A stretch of 64,000 nt of DNA from NCBI GenBank assembly GCA_036971715.1, contig JAVHJL010000008.1, positions 1 through 64,000 on the forward strand. The letters are read 5' to 3'. Origin of the DNA: Arthrobotrys musiformis. Taxonomy: Eukaryota > Ascomycota > Orbiliomycetes > Orbiliales > Orbiliaceae. A program made the position numbers and the translations under genes. The notes beneath the pieces were generated by a model. The model was not told the origin of the DNA. It made no database searches and saw only the letters and a program-made list of their open reading frames with translations. This document shows positions 22,391-33,873 of the stretch, one piece after another. The stretch's first letter is position 1. Each line of letters begins with the position of its first letter.

Positions 22391-23565
22391 GTAAATCTGG
22401 GGACCGGTAAGACTGAGATTTACGTGGTAGACCAAATGCTACTGTGGTTACACTGAGGTGATAATCGCGATAGTGATCGACTACTTCGTTGCCGAAGCGA
22501 AGGGGGCCTATTCGCCCTGGTTCCGGATTCAGAGTTGTGCTCACCGCGCCCTCTAACGCCGCTGTAGACGCTCTCGCCCGACGTCTGTACTAAGCGCTAG
22601 AGGAGCATCCCTCTGAGCATACCCGCAAACTGCAAAACTGCAACACCGAAGGCTTCGATACGCTGGAACTTGCAGTTAGGGACGTGGAAGCTCGAAGTCG
22701 GGATGAAATTAACGAAGCGAAGAGAGCTCGTGAGCAAAAGGCTCAAAACATTCTCCGCCGCGCTGACGAGATGCCATGGTCGAAGACGAAAGCGATTCTG
22801 AGGATTCCGATAGCCCAATGCGTAATATTAAATACGTCAATAGGCCCGGGCGAACCTCTGATTAAAAACCCCAGAGTGTAGCGGAACGGCCGATCAAGAT
22901 GTTCTTGCCGACCTCAGGTCCGGCCTTATTGCCCACATCCGTCTCGAGAGGACGATTATAGAAGACTATCCCAAAGCAATTCGCTTCATTGCCCACAGCC
23001 GAATTAAGTTACAGCCGCTTGGAGAGGATAAAGAAAATGTCTAAACCATGTTAGAGTCTCGGTGTTTGGCTGGAAGCTCAACAAAAGAGGATACAAGGGC
23101 CCATTCCGAGCTCTGCACCAGTCTAGAGCCTGCCGTTATGCCACAAATGTGCACAGTGCTCTGCACAAACGCGAGTTCATTGTCGCCGAGTATTAGGTTC
23201 TGTTACGATGCAAGCTTCCATGTCGAAGGGGGATCGGGCCAATTGGCAGACCCTACGACTCTCATGCCCATCACTTGTATCGCACCCTCCAACATGATCA
23301 GTCATGCTGGATTGGAGACCATAAGCAGTTGAATCCAGTTAAACTCTATTCGATCAAGCCGCTCTCAACATCCACCTTCGGCAGGGTTGCAACTATATAC
23401 ATACTTAGCTATGCTCAATCCCGAGTTTGGGTTCCGCATACAATGCTAGAGAACAACTACAAATCAGTGAAGTCCTTCGTAGATAATTGCTATTGGCCTT
23501 GGGTTGAGCCGATCCATGCAGAACTCGGTCCATGGCGGGAGGGCGCGCGGTAAGTAGCTAAATCC
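22391..23565 (+). pseudogene. Relic of a superfamily 1 (Upf1-like) helicase
   Basis: Several helicase motifs appear in order on the plus strand. A Walker A remnant LGTGKTE lies at about 22397-22417. Motif Ia, RVVLTAPSNAAVDALARRL, lies at 22531-22587 and is very close to the Upf1-type consensus. Motif III, IGDHKQLNPV, is at 23311-23340. VPHTMLENNYK at 23431-23463 matches the following conserved segment (usually PHTxLxxxYR). The Walker A frame differs from that of motif Ia, a TAA follows RRLY, and more stops lie between Ia and III; a DE-type motif II is not recognisable. A long charged helix (EARSRDEINEAKRAREQKAQ, about 22690-22750) sits between motifs, as in this family. It is almost certainly non-functional. 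Some gaps could be introns. Confidence 0.7.
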
Positions 23566-26500
23566 GTAGACACCCAGATCCACCACATTTACGATCGGTG
23601 TTGATGAGTAAAACGACCTTCGACATCGATTCCGCGAATGTGGAAGACCTCGAAGACGGGACCCCCAACACAGGATACCCTGGGGTCTCGAGGCGGTCCA
23701 CCGTCAACAGCGATGAAACCTCTGCCATGCTCAACTCAAAGCCGCTTCAATTGGCATTCTGTTGAGTAGTAAGAAAGGGGTGTTGGATATTTCCGATGAT
23801 TGGAATCAGATCTTCCCCGATCACAATCTCAACAACATCGAAAATTTTCTCGCTACCGTTTGGGAAGGTCAACCACGATAACCTTTTTTGTTTTGACCCC
23901 AACTTCTCCCCAGTAAGCATGTGAATTTTATAGTCCTCCGTTAGCAAATTTGTGCAGACGCAAAGGCCCCGCCTCAACGCTTATGTATGGTTTTCGTCTC
24001 GCTACCACAATAATGTAGTTACTGTGAATATATTCAAGTCTAACTTACCTACCTGTTCGGTAGTGGTAGGTCGCGAGTAGGTAAAGTCCCAGGACAAGGG
24101 AAATCCCAGAAACAATCTCTACCCTAGAAACCTACAGGCCATGGATATGCCAAAATACTGGATAAGCTTAAAGGCCTACCACGCGCCCACGTGCGCACAA
24201 GGAGACAGATTACCACCGACAGTACGCCTTGCCGGCCACTAGCTATTTTAGGGGCGGCCTACATAACTTCCAACTTGATCGAGTTCTTCATTCATCAAGC
24301 CTTGAGCTCGATAGCCCGCAAGTTGGTTTATTTTAGATGTACTGCTAAGTAACGATGGACGCATATGGGTCTCGTGACTTGACTTTCGGTGACCACACAT
24401 GTACATGTACATTCCAACCGTGAATATCCGAAATGCGCTGTCAATGTTCAAAATAAGAAGCGCAAGAGCTCTCTATGCCTCCATATTTGAGACTTTCTGC
24501 GTACGCGATACATTGCATACAGATCGACCAAGTCAGTCTCGTAACCAAAATTTTTGTGCAAGGAGGAATACATACTGGTTTTCAACGAGTCCTTGATCTA
24601 GTGAAGCCCTGAAAACAAACAGCGCGGTGTCGCTAAATATCGGCAACATAATGACTCCGATCCGGGATCCATACTCTTGGGAATTGCTATAAACTGCTAT
24701 CGATTATTTATCTCACAGGCAAATCAAGGACCCATTCCCTCGGCATCCGAGCAGACTTCCCCACTGTGGCTACCGATGTAAACTACACTTAGACGCCCTA
24801 AATGCACGAGGCCTTTTCTTCAATCCCGAGTGAACCCGACCAATATATTTTTCCCTCACCTTTTTTTTTTTTTTTCCCCGAGACCAACGACAGGGGTTCA
24901 TTCGAGCTCGGCCCGCCAACCATAACAGGGCTCATGAAATAGGAAATATTGTTAGAGCTGCACGACACAATCATTCCACAAAAAGAAATTGAAAAATAAA
25001 ATCAACAGTTTGAAAATGAGTAGTAAGTACTAAAATACAAAGTTTCCGGGACCAGGATTTATATGCTACCCTTTCAGGGAGCTGAGAAAGGATCAGTGCC
25101 TTGTGTATGTGTATCGTGCCCCCCTTACCCTTACCTTCCACGAATTCCTATACAGTGTAAGACGACTACATAGGTTCAGATGACCTTAAGGACCGTTACA
25201 CTGCGTACGCAACAGGTAATCCCATTCTATGGAATGGGGCCAGCCCGAATACCCCTCTTCGCATGCATCACATTCCGCGATCGCATATTCGGAGTAAGAA
25301 AGTCAGGTATCCGTGAAAGTGCAAGACGAAACGGCACCTTCCATTCGACCGTTCCGGCCAGATCGAAGCTATATCGTAAGCTTTAAATTCTCCCGAGCTC
25401 ATGCTCAGCCCCAGCTTCGAGCCCGTAGAGTTTTCTTATCAGACTGCCAATTCAACACGATAACCAGAAACAACGCTCCAAGAAAATCCAAGACGTTTTA
25501 CATTATCAACGTTGACAAAGACCATGCCAACCCCGCACCACTTGAGCAAAAAGAAAAAAAAAAGAACCTGGTGCGCTCGCCTGAGCTCAAGAAGGGACAG
25601 TGAAAATGATGACGAATCCGTTGTACTCTCAACAATTTTTCCGTGATTCTCCATCCAAACGCGAGCTCCAGATAAACTGAACATGTGCATGTGAGAGCAA
25701 AGCGGAGTTTATCCCAATCCTCAAGGGACTCTTGGGTGTGCCTTTTCCCTTTGAAAACGGCTTGGATGTCCACAATTCATCATTCCAGTATGCAACCAAA
25801 AAAAAAAAAAAAAAGCTTAGAAAACCCTCGCTTGCGTGATGCAGGTTGGATAATCTAGCTTGACAGGGGAAAGGGGCCCACTCTATTCTTCCGTCGCTGT
25901 AGCTGCATCAGCTTGGCTGCATGACACTTAAGAAAGCAGTTTGGGGGTGTCGTCCGACACAGTTTACCCGCCATATCATTGGTTCCCCACAATTAGCCGT
26001 CAACTTGAAGAAGAGATCCTGGGCCAGCGTCGCCATTTCGAAAGGGAATCGTGAAGAAATAACAAAATATATCACCAACCGATAAATAAAAATTTACACA
26101 AACCCAAAGTTTTACAAATTGAAACCACCACCCCGGCGCGTCGTATAAATAAACGTCGCACAAGGCAAAAAGCTTGATCTTCCAACCAGATCACTCCAAT
26201 CGCGCACGTTTTCTCCGGACCTGCCCTCCAGATTTGGAATGCGCAGGAAAAGCTTAAAACAAAAATCCATACCGTCGCTCACCCGCCGTACCTCCCTAAA
26301 AAAGCCTTGAACAGCGAAAAATAAGCTAAATGAAGCATCAACAAGCTAATTGGACTTCCCGTGTGTTTAGGACAGAACCAGATCTTGGATCTTGGAAATA
26401 TCTTGGGAAATGTCTTGGGGATAGCATATTCTTGGGTTTCCCATCTACCACTATTTCACACGACAACCTGCCGTCTTCGGAATTGAATATGCGGCCGGCT

Positions 26501-26916
26501 CCGGCGATTGGGAGGGGTTTGCAGTGGAGAGACGCGCCAAGGGAGGGGGGGACCCACTGAGCAGGGACTATTTTCCATGGGCAAACTAGAAACCTGGCAG
26601 GAATTGACACTTTCTCTTGTATCAGCCAGAACTAATCATCTACAGAAAAAGTTTACGGTATCGTAGGAAGGGAAAAAAATGTTTCAAGGATGAAATGTTC
26701 GTCAAGAGATCATTGCTTTACCTGACCCATGACAATCGATTTGATCGTTAGATGCGGAAGTAATTATATACTAAGATTTTATATATGCCAAAAAAGAGAA
26801 CAATTAAATCACCGCTCATTCTAGCAGCTTTCGTGTGAGCCATCAACAGATTGAGTGGAAAAAAGCATTAAAATCAATAAAAAGCCAAACAACAGCAAAA
26901 CACCTCAGCCAGTCAT
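23566..26916. other. 3.3 kb interval, no gene seen
   Basis: Only short frames and homopolymers (T15 near 24861, A15 near 25798). The helicase relic may continue a little to the right but I could not read further motifs. The last part is downstream of the phosphate permease and should hold its terminator and 3' untranslated sequence. Confidence 0.45.
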
Positions 26917-28836
26917 TTAAGAGGTGAAGTGAGGGGCGTTAAGAACAATGCCCATGATGACACCAGCAAGGGTACCAGCAACTGGGATGGTAGCAATCCA
27001 GGAGATAACGAGGAGGGTTACTCGCTGGAAGTTAACAGCCTTGAGGGTACCATTGCAGAGACCGACACCGACGGTGGCACCAGTAATGCACATGGAAGTG
27101 GAGACTGGGAGGGAGTATTGGGAGAAGAGGAGGACAGTGATAGCGGCACCCATTTCCATGGAGCAGCCTCGGGACGGGGAGTGGTAGGTGATCTTGTTGC
27201 CCATGACTATTGGTTGAGAAAAACGTTAGCGGATATTCAAACGGGAAGGGTTTCTTGGCTGCGATAGACTTACCTCTCATGATGTTATATCCGTAAAGGG
27301 CGAGACCCAAGCAGAGAACGATGGCGACAACAGCGATTTGCCAGATTGGAACTGGGGCCTTGGCGGCTTGAGCGTCACCAGTGGTCCAAGCGGCGTAGAT
27401 AACAGCCCATGGGCCGACAGCGTTACCAATATCGTTAGCGCCGTGGGCAAAGGAGGCAGTGCAGGCAGTGATAATCTGGATGAAGGAGAAAGTGTGTTCG
27501 GTCTCATTGGGGTACTTGGTAGCATTGTCGTAGACGCGCCTCATACGGGCACCATCTGGAGTACCTTCAACACCGGTCTGGGCAGCGTGGATATCGTAGT
27601 TAACACCGTAGAGGGCACCGGCAACAATCATGGCGGGAATACGCTTGAGGGCGATCTTCATGTTGGCAAGCTCGTAGATCTTTCCATCGCCCATTGGGTT
27701 TTCGTGGAGAGTTCGCATAGCCCAGCCGAGAGGACCGCGCTTCTTCCTAAGTCTGGAGTTCATTCGCTCTTCGGCTTGTTCGACGAGTTCTTTGTAGGTG
27801 AGTTGCTTAACTTCGTTCTTAACAAGGTTCTTCTCGTTGATTTCGGTGTTGGATTCGTTGACGGAGCCTTGGGCGCTGGCATCTGGGGTATCCTCAAACT
27901 CGTGGTGCTGGACAACGGCGTAGTCTGGAACCTTCGCAACTTCGGCATCGGCTGGAGCTGGGCGGCTGAACAAGAGAGGACCGTAGATGACCATCCATGG
28001 CTTGAGAGTGTAATCTTTCTTGATGATCTTGGCGTGGAGGTATGGGACGAAGAAAAGAGCAGAAAGAAGGCAGAGACCGAAACCAGTTCCGAGAGTGACG
28101 GAGGCGATATACCATGCCGGTTTCTTGTTGAGACCAAGCTTTGGGGAACCCTTGTAGACGACGGAAAGAGTACAGATAGTACCAGAGATCAAGAAGAACA
28201 TGGGGGCAGACCAGACAGCCCATGGAGCTGGGTTCTTTCGGAAATGGACAACAAGCTTGATGAGCATGAAGATGGTGGCACCGAAGGCAGCAGCGATAGA
28301 TGGAGCCATGAGGAGACCAGCGAAGATAGCACCGAGACCCTTTCCTTTGTTCCATCCCCATTGAACTTGGGAGGCACCAACAGTGGCGACACCAACACCA
28401 GCGACGGCAGAGATAAGAGAGTAAGTTGAAGATACGTGGGCGGAGTGTCTCGTACACCACATGACCCAGGATGAAGCACCAGCAAGAGCGCAAGTGAAGG
28501 CAAGCATCTGGACACCGGCATCGCCACGGAAAGCGGAGTTTGGAATAATGCCGTTCTTGATGGTATCTGCGGTTCTAGCACCTACAGCGATAGCACCGAC
28601 GATTTCGAAGATAGTACCGAGAACCATAGCCTGTCGGTATGTTACCGAACGGGAAGAAACAGAGGTAGCCCAAGCGTTGGCGACATCGTCTATCGTTTTT
28701 CAATATCAGATAAGTGATCAACGGGTAAGGCATTTTCTTATCTTGAAATCAAATACTTACTAGCACCGTTGTTGAAGGCGTCAAGGAAGGCAAAAAATGT
28801 GCCGATAACAAAGATATAGGTAAATTGGTCGAGCAT
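26917..28836 (-). CDS. PHO4-family (Na+/phosphate) high-affinity phosphate permease
   Basis: A plasma-membrane inorganic phosphate transporter of the PiT/PHO4 family, related to Neurospora PHO-4 and yeast Pho89, which take up phosphate with Na+ or H+. The three-exon model is 28836-28761, 28689-27274 and 27206-26917, giving 593 aa; all joins are GT-AG and in phase. The intron 1 join recreates the first family signature, GANDVANAWATSVSSRS (about residues 25-41). The second inverted copy, HGANDIGNAVGPWAV, is in the C-terminal half. Many hydrophobic helices flank a hydrophilic central loop (roughly residues 250-380) rich in Glu and Lys. Length is normal for the family. A mitochondrial phosphate carrier follows 1.8 kb further right on the same strand. 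A CACGTG lies about 760 bp upstream of the ATG. Confidence 0.95.
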
Positions 28837-30651
28837 CTTGAAAAAATGATATTGGAATATGCTTCCAATGAACAAGTTTTTAAGATGGTATATTGAATAT
28901 ATTCTTCGAGAAGACTGCTTTGCTCTGGAGAAGGAGAGGGAAAAAAAAGTGATACAGGATGAGCCCGACCTGTTCTTCTTATATATCTTTCAGATATGTA
29001 AGTCAGATACCCAACAGTGCGGTCGTGTATATTGGCACACAACCACAAACCAGGAACATAACGACCGGGGGAGCAAGGTTCGTCAGTCAGTCATAGTTGG
29101 AGGCAGCCGGTGTTCGGAAAGAACGAATTAGAACAAAAGGACCCTGGCCCAGCCTCCTCCACACCCCCCCTAGCCAGGTAGCAGGTAGAAGTCTCGCCTT
29201 TCGAGCATATGCGGCTGCACGAGGCCACATGTAAAAAAAAATAAAAATTACTAGTATCAAGCATTAGCATATGGGAATATGATATCGGATTGCATAACAT
29301 ACCAAAGCCGGTACCTATTGGGCGGCTGAAACCTTCATTCCCTTCCCCATGCATGCACCAGTGCATACAGTACAATGCACGGATTGAGGTATGTCTGGAT
29401 GTATGTATTGAGCAAGACCGCTGGCAGCAACGCATCGGCGAACTGCTCCATTGGTGGTCGCAATGGTCTTGGCGGCAGTGTGTACGACGTCCTTGGCGCT
29501 TCCTTGGCGCGATCGGGTAGCTGCCTGACGGGATGTGGGGGGTTCGGTGGCCTCGGAAACACGGTAAGCGATCCAATCAAAATACAACATCAACACACGT
29601 GTGGGAATGAAACGTCGTCGTCGTTCGCTTCAGATCCAATTCCATGGCGTTATTACAATCCCTGTTTCTGTGTATATCGTGCGCCCCTCTTCAGGAAAAA
29701 TTTCAGAATTTTCTTTCTTTCGAGACTAACTGCTGCTAGCCTGCTCTTGATACTGACTGATACGATACTGACTGATACTGGTGCTTTGCCATTGTGGGCA
29801 CTCGCTCGTAGGAGGTTAGATAGTCCGGCCAGGACACCACTGCACAATGCAGCCAAGTCAGACTCGATGCTTGTCCGTAATGGCCGATATTTGCTTCGTT
29901 TTGCTTCGTCTTGCTTGGTCCCTCTCCGGATCTCCCCACGCGGCCACCTGCCTAGTCTGTCAGGCTCCCGTTATCTGTGATCGCTCGCGTGCGCGAAAGA
30001 CTCTCTTTGATTCGGTGCTTGATCTTTTCTCACGACGCTAGACAGGGTCTCTTTTCACTGACAGTCGGACCTCGAAAAAAAAAAGTCTGTTCCTTTTCGA
30101 ACATTGTCTTAGGCAAGCTGCTTTTGGCAGCAGCCTAACCACCACGCCGGGTTTCCTTTCGTCTCTGGTTCGAACGTTCTCAGACAATTTGATGGTTTCT
30201 TGTAAGCCCACCTGCGCCTTCGCCAGACACTGCATTTCCTTTTTAAAAGAAACTCGCCTCTGAGGTCGAGCATCGTGCGTCTGTCACAAATGCTTATTGG
30301 CTGTGGAGATTTCCATTCCCACCTGCTTGGCGCTGTCGAATTTAGCGAAGGTGCTTTGCTTCTACTACTACCTCAACTCAATATGACTAAAAAAACACCA
30401 CGACCATCCATCTTCCCAGCGATTTAACAAAAGGAATAACACATAATAACGAATAACCCCCATAACGAGTACCTAATCACCAAGGAACAACAAACTCAAA
30501 AAAGTAAAGAAAAGGCAAAACAAGGCTGTCATTATTCTTTTAATTCAATCGAATCCCCACGCTTACAGCACGTGTTCATCGTCTTTTTCTCTTCAAACAA
30601 GCCAAGACCTCGTGGCCTATTCTCTACCCCTTCGTTCGACTGAACGGGATT
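28837..30651. other. Long upstream region of the phosphate permease
   Basis: About 1.8 kb. Overlapping open frames occur on both strands (for example 29375-29980 plus, 201 codons; 29091-29576 minus, 161 codons), but they have low-complexity, Cys/Ser/Gly-rich translations without family resemblance. I read this as promoter and 5' leader sequence. A short iteration of ATACTGACTGAT is at about 29753-29783. It also contains the terminator of the mitochondrial carrier near 30540-30650. Confidence 0.5.
29596..29601. promoter_or_regulatory. CACGTG E-box upstream of the phosphate permease
   Basis: CACGTG within ACACACGTGTGG, about 760 bp before the permease ATG. CACGTG is the known core site of the phosphate regulators yeast Pho4 and Neurospora NUC-1. 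The hexamer occurs by chance several times in this window, so this is a suggestion only. Confidence 0.25.
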
Positions 30652-31785
30652 TCAATGACCTCCCGTTGTCGGTAAACCCAGGTACACTTTGAATGAATCG
30701 TAGATCAACCATTGGAACGCTGTGAGGGTTCCAATCATAACAATCCTCACTGGTAGGCCGTTCCAAAGCCCACCGAATCCAATGTTGCCATAAATTCGGG
30801 TCATCGCCCTTGCCGCTGACTCAGAAGCTATGACCCCAACCCATTAGTTAGCGACACCTTTTTTTCTTCTCTTCTATCTCACTTTTTTTTTCTACCCTTT
30901 AAATAAAAAAAAAGAAAGGGAAGAAAGAATTTTCCGGGAAATAATAAAATCAGAATCCGGGGAACAGTAATTGCGATTACCTTTCCTTTCTGAGTTCAAC
31001 TTAGAGACCATAACATCGGCGGGATGCGATACAATGGCACATGCAACACCAGCAATGTATCCACCTAAGAAGCTGACACCGGTCTGGGCGAGCTTGCCAT
31101 AATCTTCTTTCCGGCCACTCAAGCCTTTTCTGTAAATCAAGTTGACAGTTTCTTCAAAAGTGGCGAACTTGCACATCGTATAGGGGATTTGCCGTCCCCA
31201 CAAGGGCACGATTCCAGCATAGAGTTTTGCCATCCCACCTTCTGCAGTAGTTTTTGCCCACGCTTGTCGCAAATTCTTTGCATATGGCGGGACAGTGGTC
31301 TGCATCCTGACCTTCAAAGCCTCGAAAGGGCATAGTAGGATATCAGCGATGAATTCAGCAGACGCAGAAGCGCCAAGATACACGACGGTGCGATTCATCC
31401 CAGGGAAAAGATTGTCCCCATAGATGTGCTTGAAGATCTCATAGAATCCATATTTCCCAAACCCTTGAAGGGAGTACCCAACTAAAGTCGGAGACCAACC
31501 CGTGAAAACCCCTCTGACCCCTTCCTTTGCATATATCAGTTTCCAGCCTTGAACGTTGGACTTGTAAAGCTTTGAATCAACCTGTCGTCTGGTTTTGACG
31601 AGGTCAAGGGGTGTGACGAAAGTGTGGGTCGGCCCACAAGCGATAATGCCACCAAGCATGCATGAAAAGAAATACTTGGATGAATTAGGCTCGATCTTTC
31701 CAAAGGGATATTTCTGCAATGCAGGTAAGCTCTTCGGGTCGATATTGCTTGGTGGGCCAAGAGGATTATTAGATCTAGACGTCAT
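30652..31785 (-). CDS. Mitochondrial phosphate carrier (PIC2/MIR1 type)
   Basis: An inner-mitochondrial-membrane carrier of the SLC25 family that imports phosphate into the matrix; yeast Pic2 can also carry copper. Exons are 31785-30981 and 30827-30652, giving 326 aa; the join is in phase and the second exon supplies the last helix. All three carrier repeats are visible with their signature motifs: PLDLVKTRRQ, PFEALKVRMQ and the divergent HPADVMVSKLN typical of phosphate carriers. The diagnostic segments LGGIIACGPTHTFVTPLDLV, GYSLQGFGKYGFYE and GIVPLWGRQIPYTMCKF closely match this subfamily. The C-terminus ends SFKVYLGLPTTGGH, as in Pic2-like proteins. The start ATG at 31785 is the first in frame. 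A CACGTG lies 157 bp upstream. The neighbour on the same strand is the plasma-membrane phosphate permease. Confidence 0.95.
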
Positions 31786-32862
31786 GATGATAAACCAATG
31801 AGATAAGAAAACCGCCTGGGATCCTTTTCACCTCTGAACCAAAACTTTCGTGCTCGGTACTCCGAATTCTTCCGATCAGAAGGGATAGGGTCTTGTTGGC
31901 AGCCTTCTTTTTTTCTGTCGGTCGAAGCGAAAGGCCGTCCCCACGTGGCGGAAATGTTCGCTCACAAGTAAAAGCCAAGCGGTCCCAAAAGCGGCACAAA
32001 CTCCTCAACCAGGCAAGTAATCTTTCTAGATGTGCGATAGAATTCCACCTGCAGGCGGTGAAAAAGGACCAAGGAAATTTGGTGACCTTGTCGGATTATG
32101 CGATATATGATTATCGGTTTAACGTCGGTTTAATAGCGAATCTATTCATAAACAATCTAGACACAATACGAGCGTAATCGCCGTAATGTTAGATAACCCA
32201 TAGAACGACGATCCTAAAGAAGCTTGAGAGCTCGAGAGCTAGAGACCACACCAAAGCGAAGATGAGAGAAAGAATGAGATAGATTGAGGACCACAAACCT
32301 AACTAATAGCCCGGATCCAATTTAAATATAAAAAAGCGATGGAACGGAACCGGTCGGAAGTTTGAGTCTAGCAGGAAGCCCCAGTAGATGGTTCCCGTTT
32401 GGCCTTATCGATTGGATTAACTGGGCTCACTGACGTCATGACTTTCTGCTATTTGACAAGCTTTAATGTTCCACAGATCCCTGCTCGGCGGCGTCACTTG
32501 GCATTGCTTGAATTGGTTTGGATCTGCGTTGCGTGGGTGCGCCGGCCAAGAGCACATGTGTTGCAACACACAAAATACCACGCTCCCTTCAACACGATGC
32601 GTTGAGAAGGACCCAGCAAACAGGATGCGATCCTTCTCCGCCATCGAACGGAGCTGAACATCTTCGAAAGAGCGGGGTCAGCGATTAGGCCTCCCAAGGT
32701 TCAATAATGATCTTAATATTATCCCAGGCTTATGTCGCGTCTCGGTGGTCTTGAATCTCTCACCCGTCATCATACCTCCGAAGACTTCATAAAAAAGTTC
32801 CGCGCGTAGATCAAAGACATACCATATTGCCACCGCTAAAGAAAAAAATTCTATTCGCCACG
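31786..32862. other. Intergenic between carrier and thioredoxin
   Basis: About 1.1 kb serving as the divergent promoter of the mitochondrial carrier (minus) and the thioredoxin (plus). Only short frames of no recognisable kind. It contains a GA-rich block at about 32220-32290 and a CACGTG at 31942. Confidence 0.5.
31942..31947. promoter_or_regulatory. CACGTG E-box upstream of the mitochondrial phosphate carrier
   Basis: CACGTG within CCCCACGTGGCGG, 157 bp before the carrier ATG. It matches the core site of Pho4/NUC-1-type phosphate regulators and also general bHLH factors. The close promoter position makes it more believable than the copy upstream of the permease, but it is still a short motif. 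Confidence 0.3.
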
Positions 32863-33708
32863 ATGCCAATGAAAACCGAAGAAATTGAAACGTACGTGGG
32901 TATATCCCGAACGCGTGGTCTTGAATCCAGCCGAATGAGAGGTTGCATTCGCATTCATTCGTCAGGCAACAATTGGGGCCTCGAATGGCTAACTAACCAA
33001 AGCCATGCCAAAAAAAAAGCCTTGAAGAAGACTCTAAAGGTTATTCCGACCGAGGCTTGATAAATGCATTTCATGAGCTCGCGGATTTAAACCCCTTAGC
33101 CGACTAATTTTGTCTAATGGAAACATCACTAATCATGCCTGTTTTCTCGGCGGTGGAACCTTAGACCTGAAGCCTTCCAGGCAAAACTCGCGGATGGGAA
33201 ACCCACTGCTGTGTTCCTATTCTGGACGGAATGCGGATACTGCGACGATATCGCGCCGTTCTTCGAAGACCAATTCCAACACGACAATCATAAACACATA
33301 GAGTTCTTCCGGGTGGATAAAGAGTCGGAGCTTGGCAGGAAGTTTCGTGCAGATTATAGTATCAGGGCGTACCGTAAGCTACCTCTTTGATTTATCCGCC
33401 TACACGCATTTCTAATTATATGCACGCCGACGCAACACTCTTACTGTTTCGAGGATGCGAGTCTTGAATTTGATATGAAACTCCAATTTGCAAAGCCTCA
33501 TTAATTTAATGTTCAGCATAAAATAAGATGTACTGATATACGAATCAAATTGCAAATTCTAGCACGCTTCCTCGTCTTCAACGTTCCAAATATATCTGGT
33601 CTCAGCGTCGTCCCTGGTCGTCGCATCCACGAGGATAACACCGTCATCATTGAAAAAGGAGGAGATAAACAGGTTCTCTTGTCCGAAACGCTTGCCCATT
33701 GCGGATGA
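32863..33708 (+). CDS. Thioredoxin-like protein with CGYC active site
   Basis: A small thiol-disulfide oxidoreductase. My three-exon model is 32863-32891, 33165-33373 and 33563-33708, giving 127 aa; donors are GTACGT and GTAAGC, acceptors TTAG and CTAG, and every join keeps phase. The first exon supplies MPMKTEEIET, leading into PEAFQAKLADGKPTAVFLFW, as thioredoxins begin. The active site is W30-T-E-C33-G-Y-C36 instead of the usual WCGPC. FFRVDKESELGRKFRADYSI is the beta3/alpha3 region and the cis-proline falls at P80 (AYPRFLVF), formed across the second intron. The end is GGDKQVLLSETLAHCG. The introns (273 and 189 nt) are longer than others in this window, which is the main doubt. The middle exon alone is unmistakably thioredoxin-like. 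Confidence 0.7.
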
Positions 33709-33873
33709 CTAGCAAAGTCGGTGAAGCATCGTGGTCGCAAAGGATTCCATGCAAGGATCTGAGATTTCGGATTTCATATAGTTGTAACTTCGGAAGCCTA
33801 TTTAACATCAATTCCGTGCCCCGTTTCACCATGTACTTGAGAGAATCCTCAGTATTTACATGCATCTATCCCT

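Noticed and set aside
27338..28429. Plus-strand frame of 363 codons
   Set aside because: It is the antisense shadow of the phosphate permease, whose minus-strand reading has unmistakable family motifs.
29091..29576. Minus-strand frame of 161 codons upstream of the phosphate permease
   Set aside because: Cys/Ser/Arg-rich translation without domains, overlapping other equally open frames; likely chance.
29375..29980. Plus-strand frame of 201 codons upstream of the phosphate permease
   Set aside because: Starts with ATG but the translation is low-complexity without family resemblance, overlaps frames on the other strand, and sits where a long promoter/leader is expected.
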